From Sideroxyarcus sp. (GTDB lineage Bacteria; Pseudomonadota; Gammaproteobacteria; Burkholderiales; Gallionellaceae): a stretch of 34,634 bases of DNA. The stretch covers positions 1 to 34,634 of the forward strand of contig JAUSBC010000013.1 of NCBI GenBank assembly GCA_030652215.1, read 5' to 3'. The notes under the pieces are model-generated. The model worked only from the letters and a program-made list of their open reading frames with translations. It had not been told where the DNA came from and searched no databases. Numbering within the stretch: the first letter of the stretch is position 1; each line of letters starts with the position of its first letter. The translations under genes were made by a program, and so were the position numbers. Below, in pieces: positions 14,108-22,418 of the stretch.

Positions 14108-15772
14108 ATGTTGTGGAGTAGATCGAATTTGCATGCTCGGAGTTGGAGAAAACGGGCCGGTATGCCTTCGGCCTTGATGATCTGCATCGTGCTGATGTTG
14201 ACTGCCTGTGGAGGCGGCGGTGGCGGGACACCTGCTGCCGAGCTTCCTTCTGCCGACACTCCATCCACTGCTTCGTTTACAAGAAGCAGCCCGGAAAATG
14301 GTGCGACAAGCGTTTCTCCCAATGCAAGCTTCACCGTTACTGCTTCGGCAGATATGGATGCAAGCAGCATCAATTCCACGACAGTAGTGCTTGCGGGAAA
14401 TCGCGCCGGATCAACTACCGAATATCCGGTCAAAATCAATCTGAGTTACGACGCGTCGACGCAGACGATCACGGTCCGGCCCAAAGCGCCGCTGAGGGGC
14501 TATTTGACGTATTCGCTTACCTTGACAGGTATCAAGGATACGGCTGGCAACACGCTTGCCACGAACAGGATTGCGTTTTCCGTTTCATTCAGCCGCGTCG
14601 AGAAACTTGTCGAGTATGACGCTACAGGGGCGGTAGCATCGTACCGGGTAGTCGCATACGACGCGGCAGGCAACGAGACGCAAAGGAAGAACTACGAAGG
14701 TGCCGGCGCCAGCGGCATTGATGGCATCTGGTTCAATTCGAATGATGTCCTGTCCAGTCATGATGTGTCGACATACGATGCAAACGGCAATTTGACACAG
14801 TCCGTGCGCTACGCAGGTGCGGGCGCCGATGGCATCTGGTTTACGCCCGATGATGTGCCGTTGATGTACGCTTCCTTCGTCTACGATGGCAGCAATTTCA
14901 AGACGCGGGAAACGATTTACATCGGTGCGGGGGATGACACCAACTGGTTCACTTCCGATGATGTGATCATGTTGTATAACACGGCTATTGCCGATGCCAA
15001 TGGCAACATGACGCGGAGGGCGTTCTACGCCGGTGCGAGCGATGAGGATGCGCCGGACCATTACTTTACGTATGACTATGATGCGAACAATCTCCTGACG
15101 CGGGAAGCGTACTATGCCAGCGCCGGCACCGACGGAAACAGGTTCTCGGATGATGATGCTCCAGCTTCCTACATCGCATACAGCTTCGACGCATCAAAAA
15201 ATTTGTCGCGGGTTGTGAACTACTCAGGTGCTGGTGCGAAGGGAGTTGATACCCTCTGGTTTACGCCCGACGATGTGCCCGTTTCTTATGTTGCGTACAG
15301 CTACGATTCGGACGGCAATCGGACGCTTGCCGTGGGCTACTTGAATACGGGATTGGCAGTATTTAATGGAGTCGGGTTCACATCTGACGATGTGCCTGAT
15401 GCTTATTCTTCATTTGAATATGATGCAAACGGCAACCAGACACAGTTTGCGATTTACGACGGAGCGGGTGCGAAGGGGGGTGATGGCATTTGGTTCACGC
15501 CGGATGATGTGCCCGAGGGGTATTCTTCGGCTATCTATGACGCGAATGAAAATCTGACTCGGCTAGCGAGTTTTACTGGTGCGGGCGGAGACGGTGACTG
15601 GTATACCGGGGATGACGTGGCTGCGAATTATTCTTCGGCCAGCTATGATGCTAATGGCAATCTAATACAATCGGCGACCTATACTGCGGCGGGTGCGGCG
15701 GGATTGGACGGCATCTGGTTCACTCCGGACGATAGAATGACAACTGAAAGCTTGTACATAACGATGCCCTAA
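14108..15772 (+). CDS. Lipoprotein with Big_5-type Ig domain and ten WFTxDD / YDANGN repeats
   Basis: About 554 aa from ATG 14108 (GGGGGA just upstream; an in-frame TTG at 14081 is possible). A signal peptide ends in LMLTAC followed by six Gly. Residues ~45-150 form a bacterial Ig-like (Big_5) domain (SPENGATSVSPNASFTVTAS, SLTLTGIKDTAGNTLA). Then ten units of 35-40 residues follow, consensus SxxYDANGNLTxxxxYxGAGxDGxWFTPDDVPxxY, most of them good, units four and five decayed. YDxNGN recalls RHS/YD repeats; the DGxWFTxDD part is Asp-rich and could bind calcium. Probably a surface-exposed beta-solenoid or propeller-like stalk; no function is known to me. Confidence 0.8.
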   Translation: MLWSRSNLHARSWRKRAGMPSALMICIVLMLTACGGGGGGTPAAELPSADTPSTASFTRSSPENGATSVSPNASFTVTASADMDASSINSTTVVLAGNRAGSTTEYPVKINLSYDASTQTITVRPKAPLRGYLTYSLTLTGIKDTAGNTLATNRIAFSVSFSRVEKLVEYDATGAVASYRVVAYDAAGNETQRKNYEGAGASGIDGIWFNSNDVLSSHDVSTYDANGNLTQSVRYAGAGADGIWFTPDDVPLMYASFVYDGSNFKTRETIYIGAGDDTNWFTSDDVIMLYNTAIADANGNMTRRAFYAGASDEDAPDHYFTYDYDANNLLTREAYYASAGTDGNRFSDDDAPASYIAYSFDASKNLSRVVNYSGAGAKGVDTLWFTPDDVPVSYVAYSYDSDGNRTLAVGYLNTGLAVFNGVGFTSDDVPDAYSSFEYDANGNQTQFAIYDGAGAKGGDGIWFTPDDVPEGYSSAIYDANENLTRLASFTGAGGDGDWYTGDDVAANYSSASYDANGNLIQSATYTAAGAAGLDGIWFTPDDRMTTESLYITMP

Positions 15773-15831
15773 CGAACAGAATCTGGAGACCAACGGGGCA
15801 GCGTCGCATTTGATTTCGAAAGGAGTGTTTC

Positions 15832-16308
15832 ATGAGCACCAATGACGAAACCTGCTGCCCCCGCTTCAATCCCGAACCCTGGGATGGCAAGACCATCACC
15901 TGGAAAGGCAAACGCTTTGTGCAGGATCGCGTGACCAGCCTGTTCCACATTCCCCTCAATTACGGCGCCGTGATGAAACGCATGGATGCCGCCATCCGTG
16001 CTGCCGGCGCAGAGATGGATGCTCCCGTCATGCTGTCCGACGAAAATTCCGTGTGGGGTGCGGATGTGTTCGTCGAGGTCGGCAAGGATGTGCCGGGGGC
16101 TACGATGACCACCATTTCCGGGCAGTTCAAGTGCAAGGTATTCGAAGGTCCGTTCAGCCAGATCGGGCATTGGGTGGAGGCCATGAAGCAGTGGCTGGGC
16201 AGCGAGGGCTTGCGCTTCGGCAAACTGTATTTCTACTACACGACCTGCCCAAAGTGCGCGAAAAAGTACGGCAAGAACTATGTCGTGCTGCTGGCGCAGA
16301 TAGGTTAG
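15832..16308 (+). CDS. Conserved-looking 158-aa cytosolic protein with CPKC motif
   Basis: Begins MSTNDETCCPRFNPEPWDGK with an excellent AAAGGAG 6-7 bases upstream. It has alternating strands and helices, HIPLNYGAVMKRMDAAIRAAG near the middle, and a C-terminal TTCPKCAKKYGKNYVVLLAQ segment. The paired Cys near each end (CC at 8-9, CPKC near 139) suggest a metal site or redox pair. It resembles in outline GyrI-like/effector-binding folds, but I cannot assign it. It has no signal peptide or membrane segment. Confidence 0.75.
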   Translation: MSTNDETCCPRFNPEPWDGKTITWKGKRFVQDRVTSLFHIPLNYGAVMKRMDAAIRAAGAEMDAPVMLSDENSVWGADVFVEVGKDVPGATMTTISGQFKCKVFEGPFSQIGHWVEAMKQWLGSEGLRFGKLYFYYTTCPKCAKKYGKNYVVLLAQIG

Positions 16309-16324
16309 CACGCATTAGCTTCCT

Positions 16325-16346
16325 ACACTCCGCTAGCAGGGAGTGT
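16325..16346. terminator. Hairpin between convergent genes, ACACTCC…GGAGTGT
   Basis: A 7-bp perfect stem (16325-16331 with 16340-16346) around an 8-base loop lies between the plus gene ending at 16308 and the minus gene ending at 16375. It could end both transcripts; there is no strong T-run. Confidence 0.45.
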
Positions 16347-16374
16347 TCAGCCCGACTCATTTAAGCCCCTTAAA

Positions 16375-16650
16375 CTACGATAAGCTTCGCTGCACTGGCT
16401 GGGCGGGAGACGCCAACGTCTGTTGCGTCGCCATGTCTTTGTTTGCGGCCTTATCGTCGGTGTGGCGGATCACGGTTGGTGTCACTACAATGGTTTCACC
16501 CTTGCGCACGCCGTAATGTGCGCTCAGTAGCTGTGCGATGAGATTCGCATTATCCTGATCGGGAACCAGAGCCAATGTCATGTTATCGCTAGCAGTGTGC
16601 AGGCAGACCCGGTAGAAATTGGAAGGAACTCTGAGGTAGGTACGGTACAT
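16375..16650 (-). CDS. Small 91-aa protein, uncharacterised
   Basis: On the minus strand, ATG at 16648-16650 is preceded by AAGGAGG with 6-base spacing, which decides this start over longer upstream options. The product opens MYRTYLRVPSNFYRVCLHTA, then a compact helix (NLIAQLLSAHYG) and strand (GETIVVTPTVI). A low-complexity tail (KDMATQQTLASPAQPVQ) follows. I do not recognise it. It is divergent from the flavin reductase gene across a 102-base spacer. Confidence 0.7.
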   Translation of the reverse strand: MYRTYLRVPSNFYRVCLHTASDNMTLALVPDQDNANLIAQLLSAHYGVRKGETIVVTPTVIRHTDDKAANKDMATQQTLASPAQPVQRSLS

Positions 16651-16752
16651 GTTCGTCCTCCTTGCAGTGTGGTTTTGATTGCAGACATCGACTAGCGAGG
16701 CGATGATTCTGCGCGTAAACAATAGGACCAAACAATTCATTAAGGATTCAAT

Positions 16753-17328
16753 ATGGACAGTCATATTTTCCCTGTCGATCTGGATAAGGCTTCCCGCCTC
16801 ATCAACCACGGCCCCACGGTGCTGGTGTCCGCCCGTCATGCGGGTGTGGATAACGTGATGACTGCGGCATGGGTGTGCGCGCTGGATTTTGAACCGCCCA
16901 AACTGACGGTGGTGCTGGACAAGAGTTCAAAGACGCGCGAGATGATCGAGAAGAGCGGCGCCTTTGTCATTCAGGTGCCTACGGTGGCTCAGTTGCAACT
17001 TGTGAATACGGTCGGCACGTTAACCCTCGCCACAGAGCCGGACAAGCTGAAGAAGTCCGGTGTGGAGTTGTTCGGTATCAAGGGCCACGATCTGCCATTC
17101 GTCGCGGGATGCTCGGCGTGGCTCGCCTGCAAACTCATACCCGAGCCGCACAACCAACTGATCTATGATTTGTTCATCGGCGAGGTGGTGGGGGCGTGGG
17201 CCGATGTGCGCGTCTTCAGCGATGGGCGCTGGCATTTCGAGGATGCCGATTCTTCCCTGCGTAGCCTGCACCATGTGGCAGGCGGTAACTTCTACGCCAT
17301 CGGCGAGCCGTTGACTGCTCAGGATTGA
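16753..17328 (+). CDS. Flavin reductase family protein (FMN-binding split barrel)
   Basis: 191 aa. The flavin reductase-like domain covers almost the whole protein: FPVDLDKASRLINHGPTVLV, NVMTAAWVCALDFEPPKLTV, SSKTREMIEKSGAFVIQVP, then KSGVELFGIKGHDLPFV and LIYDLFIGEVVGAWAD. Members bind FMN and reduce flavins or other substrates with NAD(P)H; the particular reaction cannot be read from sequence. The start has AAGGA with 8-base spacing. It is complete and monocistronic-looking. Confidence 0.9.
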   Translation: MDSHIFPVDLDKASRLINHGPTVLVSARHAGVDNVMTAAWVCALDFEPPKLTVVLDKSSKTREMIEKSGAFVIQVPTVAQLQLVNTVGTLTLATEPDKLKKSGVELFGIKGHDLPFVAGCSAWLACKLIPEPHNQLIYDLFIGEVVGAWADVRVFSDGRWHFEDADSSLRSLHHVAGGNFYAIGEPLTAQD

Positions 17329-17668
17329 ACCGTCAACCTGAAAACTTGAACTTCAAGCCGCAGAGTTCATATATCCAGCGACTAAGCGAGCGTCGTTTAG
17401 TCGAATGGCTTGTTGTTTCATCAGAGAGCACAGAGAAAGAAAAGGTTTCTCCATGTTTCGCGGATTCACCCGAAAGGTGAATTCAGCCTGGTTGCACTAT
17501 TCATTTCATTCTCCAGATTTCAAGTGCAGGGATGGGTGCGGCCGTTCTTGTCGCGTGTTTGATAGCGTTGTCGAATTATAATGGCCAAAACGCCGCAGTC
17601 GAACGCGGATTCGATATCATCACCAATGTCCAATGATGTGACAAATAGATCGCACAGGAAAATCGCCA
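17329..17668. other. Intergenic region with several short hairpins
   Basis: About 340 bases without a gene. There are three small inverted repeats: CTTGAA-C-TTCAAG just after the flavin reductase, CGACTAA…TTAGTCG (17379-17403), and ATTCACC-CGAAA-GGTGAAT (17464-17482). Their spacing does not resemble a known riboswitch. A TATAAT at 17577-17582 probably serves the HDOD gene. Confidence 0.5.
17577..17582 (+). promoter_or_regulatory. -10 box TATAAT for the EAL-HDOD gene
   Basis: A consensus TATAAT 87 bases before the ATG; the matching -35 (GTGTTT, 17555-17560, 16 bases upstream) is poor, suggesting activator help. Confidence 0.45.
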
Positions 17669-19042
17669 ATGTTTGAATCGATACGCCGCCTGTTGGGTGG
17701 CACGCCGGAAAAGCCTTCCCCTCAGGATTCCTTTCAGCAATTGAACGCAGTGGCACCGCTGAAACCCTCGCAGACGGGGGCTGCAAACGAGAGTCAACAT
17801 GGTCATTCCTCCTTCATTTGTCGCGAGGCGATCCTGGGTCGCAACGAGCGCATCGCGGGTTACGAGTTCGCCCTGGGGCAGGGGGTGCAGGCTCGCATGA
17901 TGGACAAGAGCGCGGCGATTCGGCGCGTGTACGACGAGGCGATGTTGAACAATCTTGCGCCGCTCGGCGTGTCGTCATTGCTGGGAGAGCGCAGCGCTTT
18001 CATCCGCTTGTCTGTGGAATCGCTAAAAAGTCCGCTACTCGAAGCCCTGGCCAATCCCAACACGGTAATCATGATCACCCCGCGGCCCATCGCCGAGATC
18101 GACCTCGCCGGGATGCGCGCCAACCTGGCGCATATCGAGGCACTGGGTTTCAGGCAGGGCTGGTCGCTCAACCAGCCGCGTCCTGAATATGCCGAGTTCC
18201 TGCGCAAGGCCGACTTCATCGAGATCGATCCGGCCGCACTCGACGGCATCCAGCTGAAAAAAATGATCGCCGATTTGCGTGCCGCCAATGGCGAGCAGAA
18301 ACTGATTGCGAGCCGGTTACAGACTGCGGACGACTTCAAATATTGTTTCGAACGTCGCTTCGATTACTTCATGGGGCCGTTCGTTTCCAGCCGGGAAAAC
18401 TGGCATCCGTCAAAGAGCGACGTCAATCACGTGCAGGTATTCCAGGCGCTGGAGTTGATCCAGTCCGGTGCCGAATTTGATGCCATAGCAGCTTGCTTGC
18501 GCACCGATCCCATCCTGACTTTCAAACTGCTGCGCTATATCAACTCGCCCGGTATCGGCCTGCTGCAAAAGATCGACGATATTCAGCAGGCGCTGATGCT
18601 GCTCGGCAGGGATCGTTTTTACCGCTGGCTGTCGCTGCTGCTGTTCGACAGCAAGAGGCCCGGCTATCAGGAGAATATCCTGATCGAACAGGCGCTGACG
18701 CGCGGGCGTTTCATGGAGATGCTGGCCGGCAAAGGTAGGCTGCCTGGCAATGCAGACCAGATGTTTTTGACCGGCCTGTTTTCATTGATGAGCGTCATGC
18801 TGGCGCAACCGATGGAAGAGGTGCTGAAACAGGTCGCGCTACCGCAAACCGTCTCTGCTGCACTCAGAGGCGAGGCGGGTGCGATGCATGATGCACTGGC
18901 GCTGGCAATCGCCGTCGAGTCGGACAAGGGCGACATGACTGCCGCAGCAGCCCAATGCGGATTGGGCGCGCCCGAGGTGGTGGGCACGATGATCGAGGCG
19001 CTGGGCTGGGCGCAACTGATTGCTACTGCCGGCAATCACTGA
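17669..19042 (+). CDS. EAL-HDOD (YuxH-type) signalling protein
   Basis: 457 aa. Residues ~48-255 form a degenerate EAL domain of the YuxH type (REAILGRNERIAGYEFAL…, DFIEIDPAALDG, YFMGPFVS). The catalytic EAL/ExL residues are lacking, so it is not expected to hydrolyse cyclic-di-GMP, though it may bind it. Residues ~265-450 form an HDOD domain (LELIQSGAEFDAIAACLRTD, TFKLLRYINSPGIGL, IDDIQQALMLLGRDRFYRWL). HDOD proteins are non-catalytic regulators of motility, chemotaxis or stress. The start has AGGAAAA with 7-base spacing. It is full length for the family. Confidence 0.9.
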   Translation: MFESIRRLLGGTPEKPSPQDSFQQLNAVAPLKPSQTGAANESQHGHSSFICREAILGRNERIAGYEFALGQGVQARMMDKSAAIRRVYDEAMLNNLAPLGVSSLLGERSAFIRLSVESLKSPLLEALANPNTVIMITPRPIAEIDLAGMRANLAHIEALGFRQGWSLNQPRPEYAEFLRKADFIEIDPAALDGIQLKKMIADLRAANGEQKLIASRLQTADDFKYCFERRFDYFMGPFVSSRENWHPSKSDVNHVQVFQALELIQSGAEFDAIAACLRTDPILTFKLLRYINSPGIGLLQKIDDIQQALMLLGRDRFYRWLSLLLFDSKRPGYQENILIEQALTRGRFMEMLAGKGRLPGNADQMFLTGLFSLMSVMLAQPMEEVLKQVALPQTVSAALRGEAGAMHDALALAIAVESDKGDMTAAAAQCGLGAPEVVGTMIEALGWAQLIATAGNH

Positions 19043-19113
19043 CGGGACGCCGGTAAAGTCCCCGTGCGCGTCGAGCTTCGCCGGTGCGCTCCCGATTGGC
19101 TTAACATTGCGCC

Positions 19114-19590
19114 ATGAGTTCACAGCCCCGTTTTCTTTGCGACGAAATGCTGGGCCGGCTTTGCCGCTATTTGCGCGCTGCCGGCTACGATGCTGTGTGT
19201 GCCAGCGGCGGCCGGCGGGATGGTGAATTGCTTCGGCAGTGCCATGACGAGGGGCGCTATTTCTTGACACAGGATCAACTGGTGCACGAACACAAGGCGG
19301 CGCGCAATATTGCACTGATCCTGCCACAAGGCGATACCGACCGGCTTGCCGCGCTACTCACCGCGCATTTTCAACTCGATTGGCTCGGCCGCGCCTTCAC
19401 GCGTTGCCTGGTGGACAACACACCGCTGCTGGCGGCGGATGACGCGGCAAAGGCAAAATTCCCGCAGGATGCGATCAGACCAGACGAGCCGCTGCGCGTT
19501 TGTCCGGCATGCGGAAGGGTTTACTGGCAAGGCTCCCACTACAAACGCATGCATGCCCGGCTGGCCCGGTGGCAAGCGGCAAGATTCTGA
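19114..19590 (+). CDS. Mut7-C RNAse domain protein
   Basis: 158 aa. PIN-like Mut7-C domain: FLCDEMLGRLCRYLRAAGYD, then GRYFLTQDQLV, DTDRLAALLTAHFQLDW and FTRCLVDNTPL. A zinc ribbon follows with CPACGRVYWQGSHYKRM, then the usual short basic tail. Acidic Asp residues at the expected PIN positions (Asp10, Asp54) are present. Predicted ribonuclease of unknown RNA target. Complete, monocistronic, convergent with the M48 gene. Confidence 0.92.
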   Translation: MSSQPRFLCDEMLGRLCRYLRAAGYDAVCASGGRRDGELLRQCHDEGRYFLTQDQLVHEHKAARNIALILPQGDTDRLAALLTAHFQLDWLGRAFTRCLVDNTPLLAADDAAKAKFPQDAIRPDEPLRVCPACGRVYWQGSHYKRMHARLARWQAARF

Positions 19591-19675
19591 ATTTGTTTTT
19601 TTCGTCACCGCCGGTCGGCGATGGATGCCCCGCATCTGAACGACACGGAGCGCCGCGTTTTCCGCTGTTGTGGCT

Positions 19676-19691
19676 GCTTGCAGAAGCAAGC
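19676..19691. terminator. Perfect small hairpin GCTTGC-AGAA-GCAAGC
   Basis: A 6-bp perfect stem with a 4-base loop in the 158-base gap between convergent genes. A GNRA-like AGAA loop makes it stable, but there is no T-run on either side. Confidence 0.35.
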
Positions 19692-19748
19692 TTGCACGCG
19701 AATGCGGCAAGCCGGCCCCTGCAGGAAAAACTCAGGCCATGATTCCTG

Positions 19749-20939
19749 CTATCTGCCCATTTGGCTGCAGGCAGGCGGCAGTTGCGCTTCCGTCAGTCCG
19801 TCACCGTTGGAGCAGGTCCAGAATACGTCCTGATCCTCATCCACTTGGGGTGTAAAGACGAGTTCGCCGCGCTGCGTGCTGACGGTGAGAATCATGCTCG
19901 TCGGATCAAGCAGCAGTTGGCTGCCGTCGGCCAGTTGTGCAGGTTGGTTGGCCATTTCCAGCGTGGATGGGGGAACCTGGTTGGCGAGGTAGTAACTGGC
20001 CAGACCGTCGCGCACCGGGGCCGATTCGCTGATGGCGGCGGAGAGCTTGGCCTTGTTGGTGTAGTCCTGATAGGCCGGTATCGAGACGGCCGCCAGAATG
20101 CCGAAGTACACCAGCATCAGGAATCCGAAGCCCGCGCCCAATCGTCCGGCGTAAGGTATGAATACTGCCAGCAGATAGGCAAATACGCTGCGCTTGGGCA
20201 TGGGCGAGTCGGTGTCCATTACACGGGCGACGCGCTTGGTTACCCAGGGGTAGCCCGCGAGCAGTTCGTGGAACGACATCCAGAAACCGGAGGTATGGTT
20301 TGCCTGGGTGCGATAGGCGGCGACATCCAAGTCTTCCCAGCGCTCTGCGCCGGCAGAAAGTGCGGCCAGCGCGCGTGCGGCGTTTTCGGGCGAGCTGCTG
20401 CAGGCGAGGCCGTGGCGATCGCAAGTGCTTTCGCGTGCGCGGGAATAAGCCGCGCCTAGCAGCGGCAGCCAAAGTACCGGCCAGCGCAGCAAGTGTCCGG
20501 TGATGTGTTTCATGCGCAGGTGGCCCAGTTCGTGGCCGATGTAGAAGCGCACGCCGTCGGCATGTTTGGCCATCGCATCCACGACGTCGGAGAACAGCAC
20601 GACGAACTGAACGCCGAGGAACTTGGTGGCAAACGCGTTGAAGCCGCCGTTGCCGTTCAGGATGTAGGCCTGCGGACGCTTCTCGATCTGTAATTGATCG
20701 CAGCAGGCGGCGAATTGTGCATGCAGGTCGGGGAATTGCGCTTCGGACAACTCGACGCCGTTGCCCTTGATGTGGGCAATGAGGGCGGATTGCGCGAAGA
20801 GGTACAACACGAAGCCGGCGAGCAGTGCGAGCAATGCGGTGCCGACCGTGCCGATGATCAGGCCGAGCCAGACCAGAATGCCGAGGACGAGCGTGATCGT
20901 GCCGAGCGTGCGTTCGCGCGGGTAAACAAGTTCCTTCAT
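19749..20939 (-). CDS. M48 family metallopeptidase with a C-terminal type IV pilin-like domain
   Basis: 396 aa from the ATG at 20937-20939 (AAGGGA upstream; longer starts lack conservation). Two N-terminal membrane helices (~12-55), then an M48 zinc peptidase domain: HELGH at 136-140 and the third ligand Glu170 in RARESTCDRHG. After more hydrophobic segments the protein continues into LVYFGILAAVSIPAYQDYT (~277-293), the hallmark of the class IV pilin N-terminal helix. A pilin-like globular part follows with a terminal Cys376/Cys391 pair (WTCSNGDGLTEAQLPPAC) as in pilin D-loops. The prepilin peptidase site and Glu5 are missing. A membrane protease carrying its own pilin-like sensor or substrate mimic is inferred. 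Confidence 0.87.
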   Translation of the reverse strand: MKELVYPRERTLGTITLVLGILVWLGLIIGTVGTALLALLAGFVLYLFAQSALIAHIKGNGVELSEAQFPDLHAQFAACCDQLQIEKRPQAYILNGNGGFNAFATKFLGVQFVVLFSDVVDAMAKHADGVRFYIGHELGHLRMKHITGHLLRWPVLWLPLLGAAYSRARESTCDRHGLACSSSPENAARALAALSAGAERWEDLDVAAYRTQANHTSGFWMSFHELLAGYPWVTKRVARVMDTDSPMPKRSVFAYLLAVFIPYAGRLGAGFGFLMLVYFGILAAVSIPAYQDYTNKAKLSAAISESAPVRDGLASYYLANQVPPSTLEMANQPAQLADGSQLLLDPTSMILTVSTQRGELVFTPQVDEDQDVFWTCSNGDGLTEAQLPPACSQMGR

Positions 20940-21208
20940 GGTTGATTCCCTTTGAGTGGTTGTGAGGGACACTCCAGCCACAGCGTAGAATGCGCCGATG
21001 AATGTCGGGCGCGGCCGTGAATGTCCGGGCGCGCACGCTATCACCGAAATCCCGTACTGACAATAGAGGTAATTTAAAGAGACAGAAAATGCGACAAAGA
21101 AACAGGAAGGGGCAGTGCTGTCTGCGCCCGCGCTACTTGCTTAGCCCGAAACGGGGCGCGGGGCTGCGTGGCGCAGGCTGGCGACCTGCAGTTTTCGGTT
21201 ACGCCAGC

Positions 21209-21361
21209 CTACCTTACCGAGCGGATGCTGCAGAATGCAAATAGCTCGCCGAGCAGTTCGTCGGCTTCGCGCAACGATTGGAAAATCCCCATGAACTTCA
21301 CTTCGTTGTCGTACAGGCCGCGCCGCGTTTCCGGGTCCGTTGTGAGATATATCTTGAACAT
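21209..21361 (-). CDS. 50-aa protein, uncharacterised
   Basis: Minus-strand ATG at 21359-21361 is preceded by ACGGAGG with 5-6-base spacing, which is strong support for translation. The product begins MFKIYLTTDPETRRGLYDNE, then an amphipathic helix (SLREADELLGELFAFCS) and a short basic end. It lies 116 bases downstream of the MlaF-like gene on the same strand and could be in its transcript. No family is recognised. Confidence 0.6.
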   Translation of the reverse strand: MFKIYLTTDPETRRGLYDNEVKFMGIFQSLREADELLGELFAFCSIRSVR

Positions 21362-21477
21362 GATTGCCTCCGTTGAATTCTATATCGGACGTTTCGGGGG
21401 CATCTTTATAGCGATTAATGCGAGCCTGAGGCGGGCAATTCAAGGCTGCAAATCACGTGCTTTGATGCAGCAGAAGG

Positions 21478-22275
21478 TCAGGCCTTGATGTTCAGATCTT
21501 CCGTATAGGGGTTACTGGGGAACTGGAAGGAGATCGGGCCGTCTGGTTCGGCATGCAGGAACTGGTGCACGAAGGGGTCTTGCGAATTGAGCATGTCGTC
21601 CACGGTCCCTTGCGCGGCCACCACGCCGTTGTGGATGAAAAACAGATAGTCGACGACCTTGAGCGAGGCCATCAGGTCGTAGGTCACCACGATGGAGGTG
21701 GTGCCGAGCGCATCGTTGAGCGTGCGTATCAGGTTGGCGATGGTGTTGAGCGAGATCGGGTCGAGTCCGGCGAAAGGTTCATCGTAGATGAGCAGCGGCG
21801 GATCGGTGGCAATGGCCCGCGCCAGCGCCACGCGCCGTTCCATACCGCCCGACAGGTCGCTCGGCATCAGGTTTCTGGCATTGCGCAGGCCGACTGCGTT
21901 CAGCTTCATCAGTACCAGATCGCGAATGACCGCTTCCGGCAAATTGGTGTTCTCGCGCAGGGGGAAGGCGAGGTTGTCGTACACCGACAAGTCGGTGAAC
22001 AGGCCGCTGACCTGGAACATCATGCCCATTTTCAGGCGCATCTGGTACAGCGCGTCGGTATTGAGTTCATGCACGACCTGTCCCATGAATTTCACGCTGC
22101 CCCGCAACGGACGCAACTGGCCGCCGAAATGGCGCAACAGCGTGGATTTTCCGCAGCCGCTGGGGCCCATGATGCCGACGATCTTGCCTTGCGGGATCGC
22201 GAGGTTGACGCCTTTCAGCACCTTGAGCGCGCCGTAGGAAAAGTGCAGGTCTTCGACCTCGATCAGATTAGCCAT
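21478..22275 (-). CDS. mlaF: MlaF-like ABC transporter ATPase with Tyr in the H-loop
   Basis: 265 aa. Walker A GPSGCGKST (37-45), Q-loop Gln87, signature LSGGM (140-144, the Met variant typical of the MlaF/MCE group), Walker B LLIYDEP (160-166). In the MlaFEDB complex MlaF powers phospholipid movement across the envelope. The switch (H-loop) position reads VVTYDL, with Tyr198 where most ABC ATPases have His. The C-terminus (EPDGPISFQFPSNPY) resembles the MlaF tail. The start at 22275 has AAGGAA 8 bases upstream. mlaE/mlaD are not adjacent; the permease partner must be elsewhere, and another MCE partner cannot be excluded. Confidence 0.83.
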   Translation of the reverse strand: MANLIEVEDLHFSYGALKVLKGVNLAIPQGKIVGIMGPSGCGKSTLLRHFGGQLRPLRGSVKFMGQVVHELNTDALYQMRLKMGMMFQVSGLFTDLSVYDNLAFPLRENTNLPEAVIRDLVLMKLNAVGLRNARNLMPSDLSGGMERRVALARAIATDPPLLIYDEPFAGLDPISLNTIANLIRTLNDALGTTSIVVTYDLMASLKVVDYLFFIHNGVVAAQGTVDDMLNSQDPFVHQFLHAEPDGPISFQFPSNPYTEDLNIKA

Positions 22276-22330
22276 GGTTTGATTCCTTGCTTGAATAGGC
22301 ACCCGCGATTCTCACATGGCGCGCGACGAA

Positions 22331-22336
22331 AATATA
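22331..22336 (-). promoter_or_regulatory. Possible -10 box for the mlaF-like gene
   Basis: On the minus strand TATATT, 55 bases before the start codon, with TTTCGG 19 bases upstream as the only -35 candidate. The 143-base spacer is shared with the divergent 114-aa gene. Confidence 0.3.
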
Positions 22337-22418
22337 CGTGTTTTGATCACACCCTCCGAAACCTGCGGGGTAGACTGCGATCCAACGATCACACCATCCA
22401 AATCGCCAGATACTTCTT

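Noticed and set aside
17329-17668. Riboswitch before the EAL-HDOD gene
   Set aside because: The three small hairpins have no arrangement I recognise as a cyclic-di-GMP or other riboswitch.
19906-21063. 385-codon minus-strand frame overlapping the M48 gene in another frame
   Set aside because: Arg/Ala-rich translation without domains; the M48 frame has HELGH and the pilin-like end.
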